Assembly: GCA_018110825.1 (NCBI GenBank)
Contig: JAGBCL010000095.1
Coordinates: forward strand, 248,001 to 312,000
Reading direction: 5' to 3'
Origin: Oscillospiraceae bacterium
GTDB lineage: Bacteria; Bacillota; Clostridia; Oscillospirales; Ruminococcaceae
DNA: 64,000 nt
The notes beneath the pieces were generated by a model. That model saw only the letters and a list, made by a program, of their open reading frames with translations. It had not been told where the DNA came from and did not search any database. Made by a program: the position numbers and the translations under genes. This document shows positions 41,298 to 49,949 of the stretch, one piece after another. Each line of letters starts with the position of its first letter. The stretch's first letter is position 1.

Positions 41298-42497
41298 ATG
41301 GAAAATAACATTAACAAGCTTTCGGATAATGACGTAACCGCCCATACAGCGGCAATGTGGAAATACAACCCCGTGCCCGAAAGTCCTGAGCCATACCCCG
41401 AAGCAAGCTGTTCATCTGCAAATGAAAGCGGCTTTGAGGTTTTCGGTGCAACAGTCCGTGGCAAAAAGCACAAGCACGACGGTACAAACTGCGACGATTT
41501 CTATGCCTTTGAAATTTTTGAGGGTACAGTTATCGCTGCGGCTGCTGATGGTGCAGGCTCAAAGCTGTTTTCGCGAATTGGTGCAAAGGCGGCTTGTGAG
41601 GCTGTTATAAAGTACGTCAAGGCTCGTATTTCATCAATAAAGCGTGACAATCCGAATTACATTGAAATATTGAGTCTGCCACTTGACAATACCGATTTCG
41701 GTGCTATGTGCGGTCAGCTTGCGGCAATGCTCCGTGATAGCTATGCGGAAGCATTTGCGGCGGTTGAAGCAGCTTACGAAAAGAGAAAGGATTACCCCGA
41801 ATTTGAGGAAGCCGCAGGCAGAAAGCCTGAGCTTAAAGACTTTTCCTGCACACTCCTTGCGTCTGTGGTTATCCCTGTTGAGACGGCAAATGGCAGGGAA
41901 TACCTTACCGCGTCAATTCAGCTTGGTGACGGTATGATTGCGGCTGTTGACGAAAGTAACGCAAATCCGCTTATTCTTCTCGGCACGGCTGACGGAGGTA
42001 GCTTTTCGGGGGAAACCGAATTCCTTACTTCCGAACAGTTCAGAAGTCCCGAAAGCCTCATGAGCCGTACAAAAATCCGCAGAGGAAAGCTTACATCACT
42101 TATGCTTATGACAGACGGCGTTGCCGACGACTATTATCCTAACAATACACAGCTTCTTCGTCTTGTGCTTGACCTGAAGCTGAACAATATTCTCGAAATT
42201 GCTGAGCCTGAGCTTATTACAGATGTGACAGTGCCTCAGCCGATTGAGTACCCTTGGGTAAATGACGGCGATGTGAAATATGCTTTGCAGTACGCAAAAA
42301 ATGTACTTGCTGAAACAAATATGACATTGGAACAGCTTTGGGGTGATAAGCATGCACAGAGGAAAGCGTCCCTTGCTTCCTTTGATATTGTTCATGACAA
42401 GGACAAGGCTGAAATGCTGAAAATATGGCTTGACAACTACGTTGAGCGTGGTTCTTTTGATGACCGAACATTGCTTATTATAAATATTAACACATAA
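41298..42497 (+). CDS. PP2C-family protein phosphatase of a TerY-P triad
   Basis: 399 residues. The PP2C metal motifs are recognisable: HDGTNCDDFYAF, AAAADGAGSKLFSRIGAKAA (DGxGS), SIQLGDGMIAA and LMLMTDGVADDYYPN (DG). Cytosolic. It should remove phosphate from Ser/Thr residues placed by the kinase encoded 16 bp downstream. The C-terminal ~90 residues extend beyond the usual catalytic core (LEQLWGDKHAQRKASLASFDIVHDKDKAEMLKIWLDNYVERGSFDDRTLLIIN). GGAGG precedes the ATG. Confidence 0.88.
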   Translation: MENNINKLSDNDVTAHTAAMWKYNPVPESPEPYPEASCSSANESGFEVFGATVRGKKHKHDGTNCDDFYAFEIFEGTVIAAAADGAGSKLFSRIGAKAACEAVIKYVKARISSIKRDNPNYIEILSLPLDNTDFGAMCGQLAAMLRDSYAEAFAAVEAAYEKRKDYPEFEEAAGRKPELKDFSCTLLASVVIPVETANGREYLTASIQLGDGMIAAVDESNANPLILLGTADGGSFSGETEFLTSEQFRSPESLMSRTKIRRGKLTSLMLMTDGVADDYYPNNTQLLRLVLDLKLNNILEIAEPELITDVTVPQPIEYPWVNDGDVKYALQYAKNVLAETNMTLEQLWGDKHAQRKASLASFDIVHDKDKAEMLKIWLDNYVERGSFDDRTLLIININT

Positions 42498-42513
42498 ATT
42501 CCGGAGGTTTCTT

Positions 42514-43983
42514 ATGAGCAGAATGGGTGAAGCGACCCTTGCTGACGGAAGAAAAATTCCGTATGTAATAACCGACAATCCTCCTCGCGGAGGAATGAAA
42601 TACACATATTTTGCACCCGATAAATCCTACGTTGTGCAGTTCTTCAATGAGCCGAATAAAATCGACCGTAATATGACCGCACGTCTTGAAGCAATTATCG
42701 GACGCTACAACCCGACTATTCCCGAGTCAAAGGGTGGTGCAATCGGTAACGACGAGCGCCTTGCAAGCTATTTTGCAGGACGTTTCTGCTGGCCTACCGA
42801 CCTTGTTGTCCTGCCTGAATTCGGCATAGTCTCGCCTGCGTATCCGAAGAGCTTTTTCTTTGAGGAGGGTGCTTCACAGTTCCTTGACCTTAAAGGCAAG
42901 GACAAGAAAAGCAACTGGTTTACTTCCAGCAACCGACGCTTTCTCAACAAAAGCGAGCTTGGTGATTTTCGTTCAATGATACAGATGTCGCTTCTGCTGG
43001 CACGTTCTATCAGAAGACTTCATCAGGCTGGACTTGCACATTCCGACCTTTCCAACAACAACGTTCTTATCGACCCTAAGACGGGAAACTGCGTTGTTAT
43101 CGATATCGATACACTTGTTGTGCCTGGGCTTTTTCCGCCTGAGGTTGCAGGAACACGAGGTTATATTGCTCCAGAGGTTCTCTCCACAATGGAACTTGAC
43201 CGAAATGACCCGAGGAGAAAAATTCCAAGTTCAGTAACGGATTTGCATGCTCTTGCCGTGCTTATCTATGAATATCTTTTCTGCCGTCATCCTCTTATGG
43301 GACCTAAGATTTATTCAACCGAATCAGCCGAGCGTGACGATTACCTTGGTCTTGGACCAATGGCAACGTTTGTCGAAAACCCTGATGATACATCAAATCG
43401 TCCGTCTGCAATGAAAACAACCATCAAGGACCTGGGTCCTATTATGGAAAAACTGTTTCTCCGTGCATTTGTGGACGGTCTGCATAACCCTGCTTTGCGT
43501 CCGTCTGCAATGGAATGGGAACGTGGTCTGGTAAAGACCTGGGATTTGCTCCATAAGTGTTCAAATCCTTCCTGCGACAAGAAATGGTTTGTTCTTCACG
43601 ATGTGAATAATCCTGTATGTCCGTTCTGCGGAACACGAATTACCGACAGGAATATCGTGCGCTTTGAACTCAGTTCAGAGGTGCGTGGACATGATGGTGA
43701 ATGGAGAAATTATTCAGAACTTGACGTTGTAAATAATACTCCGCTTTTCAAGTGGCATCTCTACAGCAATGTGTTTGCTGATGAAAAGGCGGATAAATCC
43801 CTGCAGGCTTATGTTTGTTGTCATAACGGAGAATGGTTCCTTATTAACCGTAACGCCAAGGGTATGCTTTCACCTCAGGGTAATCCGGTTCCTGTGGGAC
43901 AGGCAATCCGTCTCACTGACGGAACAATTTTCCGTGGTTCACGTTATGACCGTGGAATGTTAATCAAGGTGAAAATTATTTAA
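42514..43983 (+). CDS. Ser/Thr protein kinase-like protein with C-terminal zinc ribbon
   Basis: 489 residues. The kinase lobe lacks a classical Gly-rich loop but has MKYTYFAPDKSYVVQFF, the catalytic loop H176-S-D178-L-S-N-N-N, the metal-binding IDIDTLVV in place of DFG, and the activation-end motif GTRGYIAPEVLS, then LHALAVLIYEYLFCRHPLMG. A treble-clef-like zinc ribbon (CSNPSC starting at residue 349, CPFC) follows, then a ~100-residue beta-rich domain. This is the kinase of the vWA-PP2C-kinase triad; its substrate may be the TerD or ATPase-like proteins of the same operon. Confidence 0.87.
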   Translation: MSRMGEATLADGRKIPYVITDNPPRGGMKYTYFAPDKSYVVQFFNEPNKIDRNMTARLEAIIGRYNPTIPESKGGAIGNDERLASYFAGRFCWPTDLVVLPEFGIVSPAYPKSFFFEEGASQFLDLKGKDKKSNWFTSSNRRFLNKSELGDFRSMIQMSLLLARSIRRLHQAGLAHSDLSNNNVLIDPKTGNCVVIDIDTLVVPGLFPPEVAGTRGYIAPEVLSTMELDRNDPRRKIPSSVTDLHALAVLIYEYLFCRHPLMGPKIYSTESAERDDYLGLGPMATFVENPDDTSNRPSAMKTTIKDLGPIMEKLFLRAFVDGLHNPALRPSAMEWERGLVKTWDLLHKCSNPSCDKKWFVLHDVNNPVCPFCGTRITDRNIVRFELSSEVRGHDGEWRNYSELDVVNNTPLFKWHLYSNVFADEKADKSLQAYVCCHNGEWFLINRNAKGMLSPQGNPVPVGQAIRLTDGTIFRGSRYDRGMLIKVKII

Positions 43984-44009
43984 ATTTCCCAAAGAGAGGA
44001 ATATGATTT

Positions 44010-46037
44010 ATGGCTTTATCCGGTCTTTCTGAGCGAGAAGCTGAGGCTTCAAGACAGAAATACGGCTTTAATGAGCAAATATATGAAGCAAATTTTGCAG
44101 AAAAAATATTATATGGAGTAAAATCACTCAGCTGCAAACTTTTTGTAATTGCAGCAATGGTAAAAATTATTGCATTACTTTTGGGACTGCTTGAAATTAC
44201 AGAAACGGTACCTGATGTATCGGGTATATTCATTTTTGCTGGTCTTGCAGTTTTGTGTGCATTTCTGGAAGCAGTGCTGCGGCATGTTTCAGAAAAAAAT
44301 ATAAGCGAGATACGTACTTGTGCACGTCAGAGTGAATATAATGTGCTGCGCAGCGGCAAAGCTGTTGTAATTGATGAGAAAATGCTTGCCGTTGGTGATG
44401 TGGTTTATCTTGCAAGCGGAGATAAAGTTCCTGCTGACGGAATTGTTGCCGACGGGCAGTTTATTGTTGACCAGTCTGAATTCGGAATCCTTGAAAAGAT
44501 TGAAAAAACTACACCGCCTTCAACATTTCATGGCAACAAAACCATGGGCCTGAAAAGTGCCTACAGCCTATATAAGGGTTCTGTTATTACAGAAGGCAGC
44601 GGTGCAATGAAAATAACAGCAATCGGTGAAAATGTTTTTGCTGCAGAAAAAAATCATTTTGATACAAGAATTTACAATGAAAAATACAGCGGATTACTCA
44701 GAGCAGGTTCAATTACTGGTATTGTCTGTTCGGTAATAACGGCTTTAACCGCTATTATTTACGGTGCTGTTTCAGGTCAGATTATAATTGGAATAACAGA
44801 GGGAGTTGCGGCAGCTGCGGTAATACTTGCCGTAATATGTATATGTGAAAAGAATCTGATGGCAGAAACCGTTGCGGCATATATAATGAAAAAGCTGCAT
44901 AAAAACAACATTTCGCTTTTGAATCCTGATTTGCTTAATTCTATGCAGGATGTTAAAGTAGTGTTTACCGATAAATTCGGTGCACTTACAGAGGGCAGTT
45001 GTGTTGTCAGCGGTTTTATTGACGGCAGCGGTAATCAGGTGGATGGCCTTGAAAATGTTGACGAGAAGGTACTTGGACTTATAAAAACAGCAGCAATAAA
45101 TACTTCGTCATCGATTCTTGAAAGCGATAATTTAGTATACGGCGGAACTCCTGTTGACAGAGCAATTCTGAATTACGTGAAAAAAGCTTCGGGAAGAGCC
45201 AAAGTTAAGAAGCTGAGTAATGTCGAAAACAACAATATGAAGGGCGTAACTGTAAATATTGACGGTAAGCTTGCAACATTTTTCAAAGGCAGAGCAGAAG
45301 CTGTAATCAGCAGATGCTCAGACAGCTTTTCGGCAGACGGAAAAAAACGTAAAATAACCAATAAAGATGCTCTGATAAAGCTTGCAGCAACAATTTCGCT
45401 TACGGGAAATGATGTAATCGCCATTGCAGTATCTGACAAGGCGATAAAACAGAATGTGTTTCCATCAGGTTCATATACGTTTATAGGCATGTTTGTAGTT
45501 CATGATAAGGTCTGCAGCGATGCAGGTGAGGCAATGCAAAAGCTTGAAGAAAAAGGTGTTAAAACAATTCTTATCACTTCCGCAAGCCGTGAAACGGTTA
45601 TCTATACGCTGAGAAAAACGGCTTCAAAAAACAAAGGAGTAATTTTAAGCTCCGAGCAGCTTTCTAAAATGAACGATGAACAACTCAAGCGAAAATATTC
45701 CGAAATAAAAGCAATCGTTAATGCAAACAGAAATGATAAGATACGCATGGCAGAAGCAGCATCTGAGCAGGGACTCAGAAGTTGTGTAATAGGTTCAGAG
45801 TATGATGATATTCATATGTTTGACGAAACTGATGCAGCAATTTCATCGCATGTCTGTCCATCATCAATGCACAGTATTTCTGATGCGTCAGTTAAAGCTT
45901 GCAGTATAAAATCAGCTGCGGAGCTGCACGCTGAATCGATACGATATTCAGGATTGTGTAAAATGTTTGCTTCAGCAAGAATTTTCTGTGCAGTCGTTTT
46001 GATGCTGATGACAATTATATCAATTATAGGACGGTGA
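44010..46037 (+). CDS. P-type ATPase-like protein with eroded catalytic motifs (likely pseudoenzyme)
   Basis: 675 residues. The layout follows a P2-type ATPase: an N-terminal cation-ATPase segment (LSGLSEREAEASRQKYGFNE), M1/M2 helices, an actuator domain (AVGDVVYLASGDKVPADGIVADG), M3/M4, P and N domains and one last helix. The Asp for phosphorylation remains (D321) but DKTGTLT reads DKFGALT; the TGES loop reads FGILEK; the M4 PEGLP reads TEGVAA; the hinge GDGxND reads GSEYDD. Only about five helices are present and the protein ends after M5, where transporters have M5-M10. Pumping is therefore unlikely. It may sense ions or nucleotides for the Ter operon. Aggregation-prone decay is possible, but the frame is intact. 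Confidence 0.82.
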   Translation: MALSGLSEREAEASRQKYGFNEQIYEANFAEKILYGVKSLSCKLFVIAAMVKIIALLLGLLEITETVPDVSGIFIFAGLAVLCAFLEAVLRHVSEKNISEIRTCARQSEYNVLRSGKAVVIDEKMLAVGDVVYLASGDKVPADGIVADGQFIVDQSEFGILEKIEKTTPPSTFHGNKTMGLKSAYSLYKGSVITEGSGAMKITAIGENVFAAEKNHFDTRIYNEKYSGLLRAGSITGIVCSVITALTAIIYGAVSGQIIIGITEGVAAAAVILAVICICEKNLMAETVAAYIMKKLHKNNISLLNPDLLNSMQDVKVVFTDKFGALTEGSCVVSGFIDGSGNQVDGLENVDEKVLGLIKTAAINTSSSILESDNLVYGGTPVDRAILNYVKKASGRAKVKKLSNVENNNMKGVTVNIDGKLATFFKGRAEAVISRCSDSFSADGKKRKITNKDALIKLAATISLTGNDVIAIAVSDKAIKQNVFPSGSYTFIGMFVVHDKVCSDAGEAMQKLEEKGVKTILITSASRETVIYTLRKTASKNKGVILSSEQLSKMNDEQLKRKYSEIKAIVNANRNDKIRMAEAASEQGLRSCVIGSEYDDIHMFDETDAAISSHVCPSSMHSISDASVKACSIKSAAELHAESIRYSGLCKMFASARIFCAVVLMLMTIISIIGR

Positions 46038-46041
46038 TTTT

Positions 46042-47334
46042 TTGGACAGCAAAGAAATCCAGCGTTTGCTTGACACCCCCGATAATTTCGGCAGAGTAGA
46101 GCTTCCCAAGGGTGAATTTGAAGGAAAGTTCATCGTGCGTAAAAGCTGTAAAATAAATGGTAACGGCTCGATTTTCTGGAGCAATTCGGGACCTATGCTT
46201 GTTGTCGATGCCGAAAAGGTTGAGATTGATAATCTGAAAATTGAGTTGACAAACAGCAGTCTGCCGCCTGAACAGTATGTTTCTGTTTTCTGCAGGAATA
46301 ATGATACTGTTTTTACAAATGTGGAAGTAAACGGTGCAATACTTGGTATAAAGGACGAGGAACAATTCTGGGGAATACCAAGAATTGTTGATTTGGGAAT
46401 TTTTGAAGCAGAAAAAGAGCATACATATATCATGGAAATTTATTCTCCTGTTGAAGCGGAAATAAGCTGTAATTTCCATGATGTAAGTTTGTCTGTGAAT
46501 TCTCTTTCACAGGGATACAACACTATTACAATCAGTGTCGGAAAAATCAGAAGCGGCTCGCTTATTTACGGAAATATCGTGATAAAATCTGCAGTTGAAA
46601 GAAGAATAATCCTCTGCGGCACAGCAGGAAACGAAAATACATTTGTTGATGGTGAAATGCTGTATACAGTTGACAGGGAAGCACCTGTTCAGTATTCTGA
46701 AATGCTGAAGAATCTTGATTATGTTCAGCTTGCAACAATGCCTGAGCCTGAACCTGAAACAGTTGAACCCGAGGTAGAAGAAATAAATGAAGAACCTGCT
46801 GATGAGTGTGATGAGGAAAATGTAATAATTGTTCCCGGTAAGCGTTTGCCGATTGCACCGAAGCAATACAAAATCGAACTGACAGGCAAATCTGAACCCA
46901 AAATGGATATCGATGCATATCTGTTCATGCTTGACAGTGTTGGTAAAGTCCGAAATGATAAGCGAATGATTTTTTTCGGAAATGACCATTCTGATTGTGG
47001 AAGTGCAACCTACCTCAATGCCCCCGATAAGCGTGTAATGTATATTGATTTCCGACGTATTCCATCCGACGTAAGTATGATGGTGCTGTTGTTTTCAATT
47101 TATGGCAATAATCCGAGTCACCTTTTTGATAAGCTTTTAGACGGTGACGTAAGTATACTTTGCGAAAATGGTGTGCACATGCACCTTCCGCTTGCCGATA
47201 ACATCAGCAAGCGTACGCTTCTTGCAGTTGCCTTTGAGCGTACCGAAGGTATATGGGAAATGATACCATCAGGCAAGGGTATCGGTCTGTCCCTTGAAGA
47301 AATCTGCCGAGGTTACGGCGTAACAATTGTATAA
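46042..47334 (+). CDS. Beta-helix-like domain fused to a TerD domain (TTG start)
   Basis: 430 residues from TTG 46042, four bases after the ATPase-like gene, with GGACGGTGA upstream; no better start is in frame. Residues ~10-215 have short strand-turn repeats (VELPKGEFEGKFIVRKSCKINGNGSIFW, VEIDNLKIELTNSSL, TVFTNVEVNGAIL) like a right-handed parallel beta-helix. An acidic Pro/Glu linker (~233-262) follows. Residues ~287-430 resemble TerD: IDAYLFMLDSVGKVRNDKRMIFFGN, IDFRRIPSDVSMMVLLFSIYG, TLLAVAFERTEGIWEMIPSGKGI and GLSLEEICRGYGV. TerD binds calcium; some acidic ligand positions seem altered. The fusion is unusual to my knowledge. Confidence 0.72.
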   Translation: MDSKEIQRLLDTPDNFGRVELPKGEFEGKFIVRKSCKINGNGSIFWSNSGPMLVVDAEKVEIDNLKIELTNSSLPPEQYVSVFCRNNDTVFTNVEVNGAILGIKDEEQFWGIPRIVDLGIFEAEKEHTYIMEIYSPVEAEISCNFHDVSLSVNSLSQGYNTITISVGKIRSGSLIYGNIVIKSAVERRIILCGTAGNENTFVDGEMLYTVDREAPVQYSEMLKNLDYVQLATMPEPEPETVEPEVEEINEEPADECDEENVIIVPGKRLPIAPKQYKIELTGKSEPKMDIDAYLFMLDSVGKVRNDKRMIFFGNDHSDCGSATYLNAPDKRVMYIDFRRIPSDVSMMVLLFSIYGNNPSHLFDKLLDGDVSILCENGVHMHLPLADNISKRTLLAVAFERTEGIWEMIPSGKGIGLSLEEICRGYGVTIV

Positions 47335-47347
47335 ATGGAGAAAAAAT

Positions 47348-47974
47348 ATGGAATATAACGAGCTTTTAAACAAACGCCGCAGCATAAGAAAATACCTTGC
47401 TGACAGCGTTGATGACAATACGATTGAACAGCTTGTTTCAGCAGCAGTAACCGCACCAAGCGGCTGCAACAGCCAGTGCTGGCGGTTTGTGGCAATCAGA
47501 ACTCCCGAAAAGATTTCCGCACTTGCAGAAGCTGTTGAAAGGGGAGTACGTCGCTTCTACAGAGATGCCGAGGACGAAAACTTCGTTGCATCAAGAGTGA
47601 AGCAGACAACCTTTTTCAAGAACGCACCGTTAGTAATTCTGGTGTACCTCACCGAAATGAAGTACCACGACCCTCGTGTTGAGGAGTATTACTCCGCAAA
47701 GGGCTACGGACACAGCGAAATGCTTTCCACACTGGGCAATCCAGACATGCTGAGTGTTGGTGCAGCAGTTGAAAATCTGCTTCTCAAAGCCGAGGAGTTG
47801 GGACTTGGCGCTTGCTGGATGAACGACCCCATTGTTTCCGCAGAGGAAATAAACGAGTTCATCGGTGCACCTGAGGGACACCACCTTATGAGCGTAATTC
47901 CCGTTGGCAAGCCTGCTTATGTTCCCCGTGAAAAGCAGATGAAGCCGATGAACGAGGTTTTGGAACTTATATAA
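47348..47974 (+). CDS. Nitroreductase family protein
   Basis: 208 residues from ATG 47348 (GGAG 8-9 nt upstream). FMN-binding landmarks: LLNKRRSIRKYLADS, AAVTAPSGCNSQCWRFVAI, VGAAVENLLLKAEELGLGACWM and VIPVGKPAYVPREKQ. The family reduces nitro-aromatics, quinones or flavins with NAD(P)H in the cytosol; the substrate is unknown. It starts 13 bp after the TerD-fusion gene and precedes the operon terminator, so it is probably cotranscribed with the Ter-like genes, though a link in function is unproven. Confidence 0.88.
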   Translation: MEYNELLNKRRSIRKYLADSVDDNTIEQLVSAAVTAPSGCNSQCWRFVAIRTPEKISALAEAVERGVRRFYRDAEDENFVASRVKQTTFFKNAPLVILVYLTEMKYHDPRVEEYYSAKGYGHSEMLSTLGNPDMLSVGAAVENLLLKAEELGLGACWMNDPIVSAEEINEFIGAPEGHHLMSVIPVGKPAYVPREKQMKPMNEVLELI

Positions 47975-48013
47975 AAAATATGGGTATCGAGCTATTGTCG
48001 ATACCCATATTTT
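47975..48013. terminator. Bidirectional terminator between Ter-like operon and chemoreceptor gene
   Basis: A 16-bp perfect stem (47975-47990 with 47998-48013) with a 7-nt loop, A-rich and T-rich flanks, between convergent genes. Confidence 0.93.
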
Positions 48014-49810
48014 TTATTTTGTCTTGAAGGATTCAGCAATCTTTTTCAACCTGTTAGCCTCGGTAACAATCGCCTTAGCGTCCGTCGTGTCAGGCTTTAC
48101 AGGCTCGTATGCAGGTTCAAGTGAAAGCTGGAGAATTAAGTCCTCTGCGGATTTTGCGGCATCTGCGTATTCCTTAGCCGCATTGGTAAGTACATTCATC
48201 TGTGCAAGTGCCTCATCAGCGGAAGCAAGCGCTTCTTCAAGAAGTGCGGCGGTCTGCTTTGCAAGGGTTGAGCCCTTGGAAATGGAGGAAACCGTGCCCT
48301 CGATAAGCTCTGTCGTGGACTTCGCTGAGTCGGAACTCATCTGTGCAAGGGAGCGTACCTCCTCGGCAACAACCGCAAAGCCCTTGCCGAATTCGCCTGC
48401 ACCCGAAGCCTCGATAGCGGCATTGAGCGCAAGAATATTTGTCTGGAAAGCAATATCCTCAATCTGTTCAACAACATCAACAATTCCGTCAGTGTTGTCA
48501 TTGATTGAGTAAATCGCCTCAGTAAGATTATCAAGTTTTTTCTGTTCATCAGCAAGCTTCTGTCTTGCTTCAACAAGCTTATCTGCGGTCTTGTTTGCCT
48601 GAGCAACTATATCTGTACAATCCTCAAAAGCGTTGTAAACTGTAACATTTTTCTTCACGGGCTCAGGCTTTGCAGCGGATTTTACCGTAATCTTTTCAGC
48701 ATTGTCAATAACCTTTTCCGAAGCTGTGCGGATACGTAAAAGTGCCTTGCGAAGCGTTTTCTTTACATCGGAAAGTGCATCGTGAATCATAGCGAAATCG
48801 CCTGCGTAAACAGCCTTGTCCTCGGAAATGTCACCCTCGGCAACATGATTGATTGAAACAGTGATTTCACGGATACAGCCATTGAGTGCACCGATTGTCT
48901 TGTTGAGTGCCTCGGCAATTGCCATAGACTCGTCATTATGGTAAGCCTTAGGAACGGGTGAAGTGAAATCACCATCAGCAAGTGCGGAAATACGTTTTGC
49001 CATGGCCTTGATAGGAGTAAGTGTTTTGCTGAGAATTGCAGCTGTAATAAGGCTGAGAATTGCTGCAAGAATTACCGAAAGGATAACTGATGTAACAATT
49101 TCAAATGTAAGCGGGGGCATCAGCTCTGCAGGAACTGCTTCGACATAAATCGTCCAGCCTTCACGGCTGTCAATACTGTTAGAAGTGACGTATACATTAT
49201 CATTTGCAGAAGTTTGTCCCGCAATAACTGTGCTTTCGTCCTTTACATAAACGGCACAGGATTTGCCAAGAGTAATTTTATCGAAGGTTTCATCGAAAAA
49301 TTCGCTGCCTAATGTGCACACAAGCACGCCTGCACGTTCTTCATCAACATAGTCAAGAGGAGCAGAATATGTACAAACGCTTCTTCCATTCATTTCATAC
49401 GGAGCAGTAAGCCACGCAGTACCATCAATAGCCTTTGCGACAGCTTCATTTTCCGAATAATCGGTTTTCCCGTCAATTGACTTCATGTCAGCAGAGTTTA
49501 CGACGTCAAAAGTTATTCCAGTGCCCGCATAGCTTTCGTTTCGTGCTTCAAGCAGTCGCAGACGATAATCGTCAACTGCACGGCTTATCGATAAGTCTTT
49601 TGAAACGTCAGCTGCAACAGCTGTAACAGCATCAATTTTTCCTGAAAGAGCATCTGCCGCAGTAACGGTGCTTTGCTCTATCAGCGATTTTACTACAGCC
49701 TCAGCAGAATGCTTTGCAGCCGAATATGATATAAGGGAGAACAGCACTGCCGCAACCGCAAATACCGCAAAGGTTACAGCAATCAGTTTTGTTTTAACTG
49801 AATACTTCAA
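48014..49810 (-). CDS. Methyl-accepting chemotaxis protein
   Basis: 598 residues. Membrane helix (~8-28), extracellular Cache-type sensor (ITFDVVNSADMKSIDGKTDYSENEAVAKAI, GKSCAVYVKDESTVIAG), second helix (~240-268), HAMP domain (LTPIKAMAKRISALADGDFTSPVPK), and a signalling coiled coil with hairpin tip around NAAIEASGAGEFGKGFAVVAEEVRSLA. The tip reads SGAGEFGKG where most receptors have ARAGEAGRG, but the Glu and AVVAEEVR contacts for CheA/CheW are kept. The ligand is unknown. It is monocistronic; no flagellar or che gene is in the window. Confidence 0.92.
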   Translation of the reverse strand: MKYSVKTKLIAVTFAVFAVAAVLFSLISYSAAKHSAEAVVKSLIEQSTVTAADALSGKIDAVTAVAADVSKDLSISRAVDDYRLRLLEARNESYAGTGITFDVVNSADMKSIDGKTDYSENEAVAKAIDGTAWLTAPYEMNGRSVCTYSAPLDYVDEERAGVLVCTLGSEFFDETFDKITLGKSCAVYVKDESTVIAGQTSANDNVYVTSNSIDSREGWTIYVEAVPAELMPPLTFEIVTSVILSVILAAILSLITAAILSKTLTPIKAMAKRISALADGDFTSPVPKAYHNDESMAIAEALNKTIGALNGCIREITVSINHVAEGDISEDKAVYAGDFAMIHDALSDVKKTLRKALLRIRTASEKVIDNAEKITVKSAAKPEPVKKNVTVYNAFEDCTDIVAQANKTADKLVEARQKLADEQKKLDNLTEAIYSINDNTDGIVDVVEQIEDIAFQTNILALNAAIEASGAGEFGKGFAVVAEEVRSLAQMSSDSAKSTTELIEGTVSSISKGSTLAKQTAALLEEALASADEALAQMNVLTNAAKEYADAAKSAEDLILQLSLEPAYEPVKPDTTDAKAIVTEANRLKKIAESFKTK

Positions 49811-49918
49811 TGCGACTTCCCTTCCTTTCCATTACAGATAACATTATTATACAACATTTTGAGTAATAATGGAATAATTTTCGTCAATTTGCGTATGTAA
49901 ACATTTTGTGAACAAAAT

Positions 49919-49946
49919 AGCTCCGGGAATAAATCCGCAGAGCTGT
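49919..49946 (-). terminator. Probable terminator of the MoxR-DUF58-transglutaminase operon
   Basis: AGCTCT / GGAGCT arms (49919-49944) form a hairpin on the minus strand, followed by ATTTTGTT. Confidence 0.55.
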
Positions 49947-49949
49947 AAT

